From a virus: DNA of 35,622 nucleotides. Numbering within the stretch: position 1 is the first letter of the stretch; every line of letters starts with the position of its first letter. The notes beneath the pieces are model-generated. The model was not told the origin of the DNA. It ran no database searches and saw only the letters and a list, made by a program, of their open reading frames with translations. A program made the position numbers and the translations under genes. The stretch spans positions 1 through 35,622 of the IMG/VR virus record IMGVR_UViG_3300029945_000032. The stretch is one strand, 5' to 3'. Below, piece by piece: positions 1-8,586 of the stretch.

Positions 1-126
1 GGCGACCGCATCACCGAGGTCACCTATATCGGCCATATCAATGTCAGGTTGTCCGACACTGATGTGATCGACGAGGGTTGGTATGTGTTTGACCCAGAAT
101 CCATCCAGCCGCTGCCGGTGGGCTGA
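1..126 (+). CDS. 3' end of unknown protein (partial)
   Basis: An open frame enters from the left edge and stops with TGA at 124-126. It gives 41 residues ending in YVFDPESIQPLPVG. The composition is that of a real soluble protein and the stop lies 2 nt before the GTG of the rpmG-like gene, suggesting a shared plus-strand transcript. Too little is present to name a family. Confidence 0.6.
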   Translation, partial: GDRITEVTYIGHINVRLSDTDVIDEGWYVFDPESIQPLPVG

Positions 127-128
127 GC

Positions 129-297
129 GTGGCGAAGAAAAACCACAGTTCAGATTAAGCTGATCTCGACCGCTGATACCGGATACTTCTACGTCACTAC
201 CAAGAACTCTCGCAGCAAAGCGAACAAATTGGTGCTGCGCAAGTATGACCCGGTGGTCCGTAGACATGTCGATTTCAAGGAAACCAAAATCAAATGA
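129..297 (+). pseudogene. rpmG: Ribosomal protein bL33 (rpmG), frameshifted
   Basis: From 154 to the TGA at 295-297 the +1 frame reads as bL33: [26 protein letters not shown] and KETKIK are hallmarks of this roughly 55-residue 50S protein, closest in memory to alphaproteobacterial versions. The only plausible start, GTG at 129, is in another frame and stops after nine codons. Removing one A from the five-A run at 138-142 restores a full protein starting (M)[12 protein letters not shown]. So the gene is one base out of frame: a sequencing or assembly indel, a decaying gene, or a frameshifted one. Phage ribosomal proteins are known; this one sits beside phage tRNA genes, suggesting a translation-support cluster. 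Confidence 0.8.
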
Positions 298-314
298 TGA
301 ACGTGAACTAAAGC

Positions 315-400
315 TGGTGGGGGCTGAGGGGGTCGAACCCTCACTTCCTAACGGAAACCTGATCTTAAATCAAGCGCGTATGCCTTTTCGCCAAACCCCC
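315..400 (-). tRNA. tRNA-Leu (anticodon UAA)
   Basis: On the minus strand an 86-nt cloverleaf folds: acceptor GGGGGTT with AGCCCCC (one G-U), discriminator A, encoded CCA at 317-315. The D stem is GCG/CGC with GG in the loop, the anticodon stem is CTTGA/TCAGG with loop TTTAAGA (anticodon UAA), there is a long class II variable arm, and the T arm is GAGGG/CCCTC with loop TTCGACC. It reads codon UUA, rare in GC-rich hosts. Confidence 0.93.
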
Positions 401-420
401 TTTGAGGCTTCCAGATTGGA

Positions 421-508
421 TGGTGTGGGCGAGAGGAATTGAACCTCCACGATCCTCTCGGACCAACAGGGTTTGAGCCTGTCGCGGCTGCCGTTACGCC
501 ACGCCCAC
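421..508 (-). tRNA. tRNA-Leu (anticodon CAA)
   Basis: An 88-nt minus-strand cloverleaf: acceptor GTGGGCG/CGCCCAC, discriminator A and encoded CCA at 423-421. The D stem is GCG/CGC, the anticodon stem ACAGG/CCTGT with loop CTCAAAC (anticodon CAA, codon UUG), with a long class II variable arm and T arm GGAGG/CCTCT with loop TTCAATT. It lies 20 nt upstream of tRNA-Leu(UAA) in the same direction and just past a terminator, so the two are probably transcribed together by read-through or processed from the fibre transcript. Confidence 0.93.
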
Positions 509-514
509 ACAAAG

Positions 515-544
515 AAAAACCCCCTTACCGATCTGGCAAGGGGG
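515..544 (-). terminator. Rho-independent terminator after tail fibre operon
   Basis: Minus-strand hairpin with arms CCCCCTT (544-538) and AAGGGGG (526-520), followed by TTTTTCTTT. It lies downstream of the 655-1050 gene and directly before the tRNA genes. Confidence 0.85.
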
Positions 545-654
545 TTCGCCCGTCGCGTGGGATCGGTGATGGGGGTCAGGTTAAGCGTAAGGTGCGATGC
601 GGGTGCATAATTCTATATATCATCCTCAATCAGGTCTTGGAAGCCGCGACCTCT

Positions 655-1050
655 TCACGGTGTGAGAATTGCGGTGCTTCGCGCCGAGGTGATCACCCCG
701 GCTGTGACCAAGGCGGCCATCCAGGTCGTTACGATCGGACCGCTAATCAAATTGACCATGCCGACCACCGCGCCAAAGGTCATCGCCTGGGCGATGCTGG
801 CGTTGGTAGTGGCGTAAGTTTCGATGGCGGATTGTTCAGCCGGTGTGAAGCGTGCCCAAAAATTAGCGATGGGAATGACCGTGGGCGGCGGAGGTGTCGG
901 CATCGGATCAGGCGTATTCGGCACTGCCAGCCATGTTTGATAATCCAGCCAATCCTGCGACGTGATCGGGGCCGGATTGTCGTAGATGTAAACATTGTCC
1001 GACGTGCGCAGCACGACAATCGAGATAGCCGTTAATTGATAGAGCGCCAT
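655..1050 (-). CDS. Tail fibre-associated protein (C-terminal ARxTAILTP type)
   Basis: 131 residues, starting with ATG 3 nt after the stop of the LamG/S74 fibre gene, so cotranscribed with it. The N-terminal part (ALYQLTAISIVVLRTSDN) looks like a small beta fold, followed by a proline-rich linker (PMPTPPPPTVIP, about 50-61). The C-terminal 70 residues (FWARFTPAEQSAIETYA to ARSTAILTP) match a helical domain I recall in proteins encoded next to phage tail fibres. A role in fibre assembly or as a small virion component is inferred from position; no catalytic motif is seen. Confidence 0.75.
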   Translation of the reverse strand: MALYQLTAISIVVLRTSDNVYIYDNPAPITSQDWLDYQTWLAVPNTPDPMPTPPPPTVIPIANFWARFTPAEQSAIETYATTNASIAQAMTFGAVVGMVNLISGPIVTTWMAALVTAGVITSARSTAILTP

Positions 1051-1053
1051 GTG

Positions 1054-3555
1054 CTAGATTCCCAATGTCTGTTCGATCGACCGCAACCGCGCATCGATTT
1101 CTTTGAAAGCGTTCAGTGCAGCGAAGATCAGCGGTTTTTCATCAAAGCTAAGCTGTCCCGGCAACCGTGTCCGTTTGATATCTTCCGGCTTGTGCCCGTG
1201 GGAGATAGGATCGTCCGTGAAACGAACACATTCCGGCACGAACGGTTGGGCCTGTTGTGCGGTGACACCGTGCCAAACCTTGTCATCCTTGGTGGTGCCA
1301 CCCAGGCCGTTATATTCAAAGCTGACTGGCTCTAATTGAATGATGTCGGCCAAGCCGCGTGTGTAAGGGCGCACGTTGCGTTTGGTTCGCTCATCCGAAA
1401 TATTTGACGCAGACATCGTGCCGTAGACGACGAAATGCCCGCCAATGGCCTCGGAGAAATACAACGCCTGAACGGCCGGACTGGTAACAAAAAAGGCATA
1501 ATTGCCGTTGCCCGCAACCCATTGATGCAACCAGTAAGTCTCATAGTTCATACTGCGATTGCCGTAACTATCAATGCCGAGAAAGAAATTGTTGGCTGCG
1601 GCATTGGAATAGAGTATCCCGTTCGCATATAGCTGGGTGCCAATAGTTGCAGTGGTGCCGACGTTGACGCTCTCGCCGACGGACATCTGGAGCGGAGTGC
1701 TCCATCCGGTCGTAGTACTCTCGGCTTGCAAGGTCAGATTGGTTGCACCATAGCCCATGTAGCCCATACGGGTTCCGCCCGCATTGAAGAACCCGAAGTA
1801 CCCCGTATCGACAGTGTTACCGGGGGTAGCCTGGAGGCTTCCCACGCTCGCTGCGGTGACGTTCACATTGGCGAATGTATAGGCTCCGCCCGTTTGGACA
1901 AAACTCTGCGGGTAAATCGTCGAAGCGATAAAGCCAACATCGGTGGCATCAACGGTTACTTTGGCGCCAGTACCAGCCGTTGACCATCCGAGATACACCT
2001 TATCGGTGGTCTGTCCCGTGCCACCCCCTTGCTGGACCGGCGTGAAGCCCAAGGACGCCTGACGCGAGGTATCCACCGGATGCACATGATCGGCGGCGGC
2101 AAACGTGGTGCCCGAACCCACGGCAGCGGTGCTGTTGATCAAGGGCAGGGCGGGGCTGATCTGGCCGAGAACAAAAGCTGTGGTGGCGATCTGCGAACTG
2201 GAATTGTTGATGGCGGGAGTGGGCGCAATGGCGGTGCCGGACAGTGCAATACCGTTATTTGCGGTAATCAAGCCAGTTGCCCGGTTGATCAAAAGAACTG
2301 GTGTGTAGAGAAACGTCCCAGCGTCATTGAAGGCATATAATTCTAAGTTTGATCCGGCATTACTACCAGTTTCTGCTGTTGCATCCGCGAACAGACACCA
2401 GCGATTGAGACCGGCTGATTGCCACCAGACTTGGCGATTGTTACCAGTCGCCGCATCGAGAACCAGACTCACCGAGGCGGCAGTACTGCTGCCAATCGTG
2501 ATGGTTCCAGCGGCCAGTAATGCGGCGATTTGGGTTGTGGTCAGGGCCGTGAAAGACAGTGCCGTGATGGTGAGATAGACCAGTGCTGTCCCGCTCAGGC
2601 TCAGCGCTGTTCCGCCGAGCGAGGAGGATGACACAGTGCGGCTCAGCGTTTCGGCGCCAGACGTATAGACACCTGTCCCGACCTCCCAAGCATTGGCGGT
2701 GTCTTGGATGGCATAATACACCGTGGCGCCCGAGGTCAAAGCCCCAGCCGTGACCGCTGCGGCAAAGCTCCGAAAACCCGCGCTTGCCGCACCAAGCGCA
2801 ATCGTTCCGGTGCCGGTTGTTGCTGTTGCGACTGATACTCTATCTGCGAACTGAATTACAGGGGTCGGCAACGAATTCGAAAATGGTGCGGTTGGCGGTG
2901 TGAATGCGCCTGCATAACGGGCCACGCCGACCGTAATACGCACTTCATCGATATAGCCGGGGAATGTGCCGTTGTTTGGATGGGTAATGCCATAGGTAGT
3001 ATTGCCGATTACACCGCCTTGATTACTTGAATAAAATGCGCCGACGATAACTTGCGAGCAGAGGACTGCACCATTGACATAGACCCGAAGGGTGTTGGTT
3101 GCGTCGCGATCCGTCGCCACATGATACCAAGCGTTCAACGATGGCGTATAGGCGCCGCTTGGTCCGGCGCCGTCATAACCACCCGTTGAATATGAGAAAC
3201 CTATCGACCCGGCGAACCAGCCGAATAGCCAGCCATACTGACCGCCAACATCCCATTGGCTGATAATGGTATCAACACCGGAACCAGTGAATGAGGTGAA
3301 GTTGACCCACGCTTCAACAGTAAACTGACCAGCACCAAGATAAGCATTTGATGCTAGTGATCCAAACTGAACACCCGTGCTGACAGCTAAACATCCTGTA
3401 CCAAACTTAGGACTTGCGGTACTGATCGAATCCGTCCCGCTGTCTGGGGCGAACATCACCAAATTATTTGGAGAACTGTCGATAAAGGTCGTTGATCCGT
3501 TTGTGCCATCAAAATGGGCAAGCAGACTCACATTTGAAAAATAGGGATCACCCAT
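1054..3555 (-). CDS. Tail fibre with LamG-like lectin domain and S74 chaperone
   Basis: 833 residues. Residues 5-225 form a concanavalin A/LamG-like domain (LLAHFDGTNGSTTFIDSS, FTVEAWVNF, GYIDEVRITVGVARY), a common sugar-binding module. From about 235 the protein is paralogous to the whole 605-residue neighbour: the segment IQFADRVSVATATTGTGTI, then LVLDAATGNNRQVWWQ and the HVHPVDTSRQASLGFTPVQ repeat. A peptidase S74 intramolecular chaperone begins near 720 (SDERTKRN, GVTAQQAQPFVPECV) and ends in a short coiled coil. In this family the C-terminus trimerises the fibre and is autocleaved at the Ser-Asp. Probable receptor-binding fibre. A late motif lies 31 nt upstream. Confidence 0.9.
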   Translation of the reverse strand: MGDPYFSNVSLLAHFDGTNGSTTFIDSSPNNLVMFAPDSGTDSISTASPKFGTGCLAVSTGVQFGSLASNAYLGAGQFTVEAWVNFTSFTGSGVDTIISQWDVGGQYGWLFGWFAGSIGFSYSTGGYDGAGPSGAYTPSLNAWYHVATDRDATNTLRVYVNGAVLCSQVIVGAFYSSNQGGVIGNTTYGITHPNNGTFPGYIDEVRITVGVARYAGAFTPPTAPFSNSLPTPVIQFADRVSVATATTGTGTIALGAASAGFRSFAAAVTAGALTSGATVYYAIQDTANAWEVGTGVYTSGAETLSRTVSSSSLGGTALSLSGTALVYLTITALSFTALTTTQIAALLAAGTITIGSSTAASVSLVLDAATGNNRQVWWQSAGLNRWCLFADATAETGSNAGSNLELYAFNDAGTFLYTPVLLINRATGLITANNGIALSGTAIAPTPAINNSSSQIATTAFVLGQISPALPLINSTAAVGSGTTFAAADHVHPVDTSRQASLGFTPVQQGGGTGQTTDKVYLGWSTAGTGAKVTVDATDVGFIASTIYPQSFVQTGGAYTFANVNVTAASVGSLQATPGNTVDTGYFGFFNAGGTRMGYMGYGATNLTLQAESTTTGWSTPLQMSVGESVNVGTTATIGTQLYANGILYSNAAANNFFLGIDSYGNRSMNYETYWLHQWVAGNGNYAFFVTSPAVQALYFSEAIGGHFVVYGTMSASNISDERTKRNVRPYTRGLADIIQLEPVSFEYNGLGGTTKDDKVWHGVTAQQAQPFVPECVRFTDDPISHGHKPEDIKRTRLPGQLSFDEKPLIFAALNAFKEIDARLRSIEQTLGI

Positions 3556-3586
3556 TATATTCTCGTTTACTTCCCGAAGCTATTGA

Positions 3587-3594
3587 ATATTTAG
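3587..3594 (-). promoter_or_regulatory. Late-type promoter CTAAATAT
   Basis: CTAAATAT on the minus strand, 31 nt before the ATG of the LamG/S74 fibre gene. Same motif recurs before most structural genes here; it resembles T4 late TATAAATA. Confidence 0.65.
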
Positions 3595-3606
3595 CCCATA
3601 GATAGT

Positions 3607-5424
3607 TCACCGAAGGTGTTGATCAATCAATGCCTGTTCGATACGTTCCAATCGGGCGTTGATTTCTTTGAATGCATTGACCGAAGCAAAAATCAACGGC
3701 TTTGCATGAAAACTCAATTGGCCGGGCAACCGGCTCGGCGTAAACGGTTTCGCCGGATCGGGGCGCGGATCATGAGTCAGCGCCACGCATTCAGGGACGA
3801 AGGGTTGCGCCTGTTGGGCGGTCACGCCATGAAACACCCTGCCATCTCGGGTGGTGCCGCCCAGGCCGTTATATTGAAAACTGACCGGCTTTAGCTGGAT
3901 AAGGTCAGCCAAACCACGGGTGTAGGATTGCACATTTTCTTTGGTCCGAGCATCCGACACGTTCGCGGCTGTGACCGTTCCAGTCACCGTGAAATTGCCC
4001 GAACCATCGCAGTAGTATAACGGAGTACCCGCATTATTTGCGTAAATGTAATAGCCATCGCTCGCGCGCCAATAGTGCTTCCAGCCACTGGTGCTATAGT
4101 TCATAACCCGATTGCCTGAACCATCAATGTTCAGATAAAACGCATTGGCTGAACCACAGGCATAGGTCGCGCCACCGGACACGACATTGCCCCCGACGAC
4201 ACAATCGGTTCCAACACTGAGGGTCGTGCCGCAAGCGAAATTGAGATTGGTCGCCCAGCCGATGGTGCCGTTTTCGACTGCCAGATTGAGAACGCCAGTA
4301 GCGGCACCAAAGCCCGCATACCCCTGCTGGGTTCCGGCCGGATTGTAAAACGCCGCGTAGCCGGTGTTTGATGCCGAACCTGGAACCAGTAGAATCGACC
4401 CCACACTGGTCGAAGTGACATTGACACTGGCAAAGTTGACAGAGGTGCTGCTTTGGGCGTAATTTTGTGGATAGACGGTCGTAATCAGGTTCCCAAGGTC
4501 GGTCGAATTGACGGTTATTTTCACCCCGGTCAGTGCCGAATTCCATCCCATATAGACTTTGTCAGCGGTCGTCTGCCCGGTTCCGCCCCCTTGCTGGACG
4601 GGCGTAAAGCCGATTACTGCCTGCCGCGAAGTGTCACTGGGATGGCCATGATCGCTCCGGGCGAAGGTTGAGCCAATGCCACTCGTGGCCGTGCCATTGA
4701 TCAATGGTAGCGTCGTGCTGGCCTGACCCATAACATAGGCCGTGGAGGCGATCAGGGTGCTGGAATCGTTTAAGGCGGCGGTCGGCGTCGAGGTCGTACC
4801 GATGATCGCGATTCCATTGTTGACCGAGACTAGACCGGTTGAACGGGTGATCGTCAAGGGCGTGTAAAGCGCGGTTCCTGTGTCGCTCTGATTGCTGATG
4901 GACAAATCCGATCCAGCATTGCCGCCGGTTTCCGCAGTGTTGGTGGCATAAATCGCCCACCGATTGAGACCGGTTGTTTGCCAGTAAATGGCTCGCGTTG
5001 TTGCGGATGCTGCATCGAGTACGAGTGCGCTTGTGGCTGAAGTGTTGCTGCCGATAATAGCAACAGGCGCACTCAGCGCTGCTACCGTCAATGTCGTCAA
5101 CAGGGCGGGGAGCAAGTTTGCTGTTGCTGTGAGATAGATCGAGGCCGATCCTGTCAAGGTCAGCGCCGTAGTCCCGCCAAGTGAGGATGCTGACACAATG
5201 CGGGTCAGTGTCTCGGCCCCGAACGTATAGACCCCACTGCCAACTTCCCAGGCATTGCCGCTATCTTCGATGGTGTAATAGACGATAGCGCCACTGGCCA
5301 GATCACCGGCAGCTAGGGCCAGGGCAAAACTGCGGAAACCCGGAACCGCCATACCAAGAGTGATCGTGCCGGTGCCGGTTGTTGCAGTTGATACTCGCAC
5401 CCTATCGACGAATTGGATTGCCAC
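3607..5424 (-). CDS. Tail fibre protein with S74 chaperone domain
   Basis: 605 residues, GTG start with GAGGA about 9 nt upstream. It begins with the FVDRVRVSTATTGTGTI segment, continues with Ala/Thr/Ser-rich beta repeats, and shares SALVLDAASATTRAIYWQ and HGHPSDTSRQAVIGFTPVQ with the fibre encoded next to it. The S74 chaperone starts near residue 490 (SDARTKENV, GVTAQQAQPFVPECV), followed by a terminal coiled coil. It lacks the N-terminal LamG domain of its paralogue, so the two genes look like a tandem duplication with domain gain or loss. The two may form alternative fibres or parts of one. Confidence 0.9.
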   Translation of the reverse strand: MAIQFVDRVRVSTATTGTGTITLGMAVPGFRSFALALAAGDLASGAIVYYTIEDSGNAWEVGSGVYTFGAETLTRIVSASSLGGTTALTLTGSASIYLTATANLLPALLTTLTVAALSAPVAIIGSNTSATSALVLDAASATTRAIYWQTTGLNRWAIYATNTAETGGNAGSDLSISNQSDTGTALYTPLTITRSTGLVSVNNGIAIIGTTSTPTAALNDSSTLIASTAYVMGQASTTLPLINGTATSGIGSTFARSDHGHPSDTSRQAVIGFTPVQQGGGTGQTTADKVYMGWNSALTGVKITVNSTDLGNLITTVYPQNYAQSSTSVNFASVNVTSTSVGSILLVPGSASNTGYAAFYNPAGTQQGYAGFGAATGVLNLAVENGTIGWATNLNFACGTTLSVGTDCVVGGNVVSGGATYACGSANAFYLNIDGSGNRVMNYSTSGWKHYWRASDGYYIYANNAGTPLYYCDGSGNFTVTGTVTAANVSDARTKENVQSYTRGLADLIQLKPVSFQYNGLGGTTRDGRVFHGVTAQQAQPFVPECVALTHDPRPDPAKPFTPSRLPGQLSFHAKPLIFASVNAFKEINARLERIEQALIDQHLR

Positions 5425-5449
5425 TTTTGGTTGTTCCTCGAACTATCGC

Positions 5450-5457
5450 ATATTTAG
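5450..5457 (-). promoter_or_regulatory. Late-type promoter CTAAATAT
   Basis: CTAAATAT on the minus strand, 25 nt before the GTG of the 605-residue fibre gene. Confidence 0.65.
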
Positions 5458-5512
5458 CAGCGCGGTAGTTCACAATCCGTCCTGACCGTTGTATCGAGCG
5501 TGGGTCTCACCG

Positions 5513-8482
5513 TCACTTGAACGGTTCTGGTTTGGCGTTCTTCGCCGCGTCGGCCGCGATTTGATTGGCCTGGATTTGCAGTTCGACCAAAGCGCCGAGC
5601 TTGTCTTCAAGGCTTTGCTGCGCCGGGGTGGGAGTTTGACCGGTCGATAAATGGTCCCAGACAGTGTCATCATTCTTTGCCAAATCGGGATTGGCGGCGC
5701 GCACTTGATTGCGGGCGCGAATCTCATCGGCTTCTTTCTTCTGACGGCGCTGGTGCTCGAATTTGGAGATGCGTTTGCCTTCATCATGATGCGCAGCGTC
5801 GCCAAAATAGACTTCACCGACATCGGCTGATGGGGTGAGGCCAGCGGCCACGACAGGCGTTGGGTCTTCAACCGGCATGGTTGGAGTGGTCGGCCCAGCC
5901 GCTTCGAGAGCCGCCAAGCGATGGGCTTCCTCCGCCATCTTCATATGGCTGATCGAGACTTCGCCGGTCTTCCGATTGACTGATGCACCGACCGGCAACT
6001 GATCATCACGCAGGGCGCGATAGCGATCTGCTTCTTCGGCATCAGCGTCGAGCTTGGCTTTTTCTTGTGCCACTTGTCGGTCCAGCGACGACATTGCGTG
6101 ATCGGGCGGGAGTTGTTGATGCACGCTTCCACCGCGCCCACCCGGCGCATGCTTTTTGGGAGCCACTACTCCAGGTTCTTCGGCGGGCGCGGTCGCAGCG
6201 GGCGGTGTGCCTCCGGGCGGCTTGTTTCGGTCGGCCTGTTTGTTGATTTCCTCAGTGGCTTTTTGCAACGCTTCGGCCGCTTCTTTTTCATGCAACGCGG
6301 CAGCATCTTTTGACTGTTCTTCGTAGCCTCGGCCCAACCCGATTTTACTGAGGGCGTTGTCGATAAACGAGGCGCCCCAAATGTGCTCATCTCGCCATGT
6401 GCCAAACTTGGCGTCAGGATCGAGCTTGTTGCCCAGTGCGTGGATGCCATAGGTCAGCGCCACCCCGGCTGCGATGATCGCCAGAGGCACCGCCGCAGCA
6501 ATCGAGGCGAAGCCGACACTTAGTAGTTCCAAAATCGCGGGCATTAAGGCACTGCCGATCATGGTTGCCATCAAGGGTGCGGCGATATCGGCAATCGTCT
6601 TGACAGTTTCGTTTTGAGAAACGCTCTCCGGCAACATGTTCAGTGTTTTGTCTTTGAGAAATTCACCTGCGATGATGCTGCCGACAATGGTCGCGGTCTG
6701 CCCGACTGCGCCCATCGGCTTGCGACCGGGCTTGGACCCGCCGCCGTGCAGATCATCCAGCCGGGGACCGGGTCCGGCGTCCAGGCCGCCAATCGCCTTT
6801 ATGACGGCGGTTTTGAACAGAGTGAGGGTGCCGGTCAGCAGTTTTAGGGTTGTCCGAAAAAACACCAGACCGGCGACTACACCAGCGGTGGCGATCGCCT
6901 TGCGGCTCTCATCCCCTTCTTGGTCATCACCGCCGCCGATCCCAAGGAATTTGAGCGCGGCTTGAATTCTATCGCGTACCCATTCCACAGCGGTGGCCAA
7001 TCCGCTTAGTCCGGTTTCCAACTTCGGCCCCAGAACTTCAACAGTATTGAGAAATTTGTTCAAGTCTTCGCCGATCGCGGGCAAGTTATCGACAAAGCTG
7101 TTCAGTAGTTTTTGTGCCATTTCGCCAAGGCGCGCACCAAATGGCACCAACGTGTCGCGAATTTTATTCAGGCTGCTTTCAAACTGTTCGGCTCTTCTGA
7201 GACCATCCGATCCTTCTGGAATCCCAAGGAAACTATGGTAGAAGCCTTGCCGAAATTTACCGAGTGTATCACTCAGGAAATTCGGCAGCATGGTCATTGC
7301 TTTGGTGATGCCTTCCATGCCGCTCTTACGGGCGTCTTCTAATCGTTTGATCATGCCTTCTTTAGTTTCGCCGCGTAAAGCGTTGGCGAACGCTAGGGCC
7401 TGCTTGGCTCCTGCATCGCCAGCATTGGCCAGATTCTGTAGCGTGTTGTATCGTTCAAGAATGCGATCCCGCATTTCCAGTTCGGTGCTGATTTGATTCG
7501 CTTCATCCGCAGCAGTGCGTTCGCCGCCCTGTTTGACGCGATCGACCATGTTATTCATGAGACCCGCGACATTGCCGAGGCCGACACTGATGAGGCTCTT
7601 TCCCGCCTCACTCCACTGTGCGTTGCCGCCCGCCAGGGTTTCACTGAAGAATTTGGTAAGGTATGGCGCTGCATCTCCGGCCGCCCCGGCGAACGTCACG
7701 ACCATCTTGCGATAGATTTCGTTTTGATCGGCGCCCATGGTGCCAAGTCGCCCGGCCGTCATCGGATCACGAATCGCGCCATTCAGCAATTTCATGATCT
7801 CGTCACGACTTTTGCCAGTGGCCTGGGATAGTTCGTTGACATCCTTGATCATCACGCCAGCGGCGTCGGTGCGCTGTTTGTCGGTCATCCGGCTCCATTG
7901 GCCGCTCTCGCGCAGACTTTCGGCAAAATCACCCGAGGCCGTATTGACCTCATTCAGCGTCATGCCATACATGCCCATGCCAGAAAGATTGTCCCGCACG
8001 CCCTTTTGGAATTTTCCGAACGCTGCAACACCGGCCAGTTGGCTATCGCCCATTTGCGAGATCAAAATGCTGTTGTGGGTGACCTCTTTGGCAAAGTCCT
8101 CCAGCGAAAGACCACTGGCCCCGGCGATCTCCTGCATTTTGAACATGGAGCCGCCGAAATTCACCCCGACCGCTGTCATCTGGCTATAGGTGCGACTGGT
8201 GCTGCGCAGGTTCTCGATCAAGGCGGTGACCGCACCGCCCAATGCCCCATAGCCCAGCATCCGTGTGAACGAACTGACCACGTCGTCGGCGCTGCCATGC
8301 ATGAGGCGCAGCGAACCGGTCAATCTGTTGAGCGTACTATCGAACGCTTCCGAAGCCTTGCTGGCAATCCCTTTGGAGCCTGCACCACTGTTGAACGATT
8401 GGGTTGGGGATTTGCCAGTCAAATACTGGGTATTCCTGCCAATCATTTCTAAAAGCCGAATTGTGTCCGGATCGTCCGCCAT
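5513..8482 (-). CDS. Tape-measure-like tail protein
   Basis: 989 residues from the ATG at 8482 (AGGTGAT upstream; the earlier GTG-type start lacks a ribosome site). Long and largely helical: residues 30-130 resemble the head of tape-measure proteins (FTRMLGYGALGGAVTALIENL), followed by long amphipathic stretches, hydrophobic helices at about 540-570, 600-620 and 645-700 (ALMPAILELLSVGFASIAAAV), and a charged, proline-rich tail with coiled coil. Its divergent neighbour is a tail assembly chaperone with a -1 frameshift signal, the usual companion of tape-measure genes. The function is inferred from size, composition and context; a baseplate hub component is the main alternative. Confidence 0.7.
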   Translation of the reverse strand: MADDPDTIRLLEMIGRNTQYLTGKSPTQSFNSGAGSKGIASKASEAFDSTLNRLTGSLRLMHGSADDVVSSFTRMLGYGALGGAVTALIENLRSTSRTYSQMTAVGVNFGGSMFKMQEIAGASGLSLEDFAKEVTHNSILISQMGDSQLAGVAAFGKFQKGVRDNLSGMGMYGMTLNEVNTASGDFAESLRESGQWSRMTDKQRTDAAGVMIKDVNELSQATGKSRDEIMKLLNGAIRDPMTAGRLGTMGADQNEIYRKMVVTFAGAAGDAAPYLTKFFSETLAGGNAQWSEAGKSLISVGLGNVAGLMNNMVDRVKQGGERTAADEANQISTELEMRDRILERYNTLQNLANAGDAGAKQALAFANALRGETKEGMIKRLEDARKSGMEGITKAMTMLPNFLSDTLGKFRQGFYHSFLGIPEGSDGLRRAEQFESSLNKIRDTLVPFGARLGEMAQKLLNSFVDNLPAIGEDLNKFLNTVEVLGPKLETGLSGLATAVEWVRDRIQAALKFLGIGGGDDQEGDESRKAIATAGVVAGLVFFRTTLKLLTGTLTLFKTAVIKAIGGLDAGPGPRLDDLHGGGSKPGRKPMGAVGQTATIVGSIIAGEFLKDKTLNMLPESVSQNETVKTIADIAAPLMATMIGSALMPAILELLSVGFASIAAAVPLAIIAAGVALTYGIHALGNKLDPDAKFGTWRDEHIWGASFIDNALSKIGLGRGYEEQSKDAAALHEKEAAEALQKATEEINKQADRNKPPGGTPPAATAPAEEPGVVAPKKHAPGGRGGSVHQQLPPDHAMSSLDRQVAQEKAKLDADAEEADRYRALRDDQLPVGASVNRKTGEVSISHMKMAEEAHRLAALEAAGPTTPTMPVEDPTPVVAAGLTPSADVGEVYFGDAAHHDEGKRISKFEHQRRQKKEADEIRARNQVRAANPDLAKNDDTVWDHLSTGQTPTPAQQSLEDKLGALVELQIQANQIAADAAKNAKPEPFK

Positions 8483-8505
8483 AAATTTATCACCTACTAC
8501 CCTCA

Positions 8506-8513
8506 ATATTTAG
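8506..8513 (-). promoter_or_regulatory. Late-type promoter CTAAATAT (tape measure)
   Basis: CTAAATAT on the minus strand, 23 nt before ATG 8482; divergent from the copy at 8550. Confidence 0.65.
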
Positions 8514-8549
8514 AGGGCCATCATTAACTAAGCGGTTTAATTTTAGGTG

Positions 8550-8557
8550 CTAAATAT
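8550..8557 (+). promoter_or_regulatory. Late-type promoter CTAAATAT (tail chaperone)
   Basis: CTAAATAT on the plus strand, 29 nt before the ATG at 8587. Confidence 0.65.
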
Positions 8558-8586
8558 TTACATCATTATCCCGGAATTTAAACCAC

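Noticed and set aside
245-442. 65-residue ORF over the L33 end and tRNA-Leu(UAA)
   Set aside because: Runs antisense through a complete tRNA gene; typical artefact.
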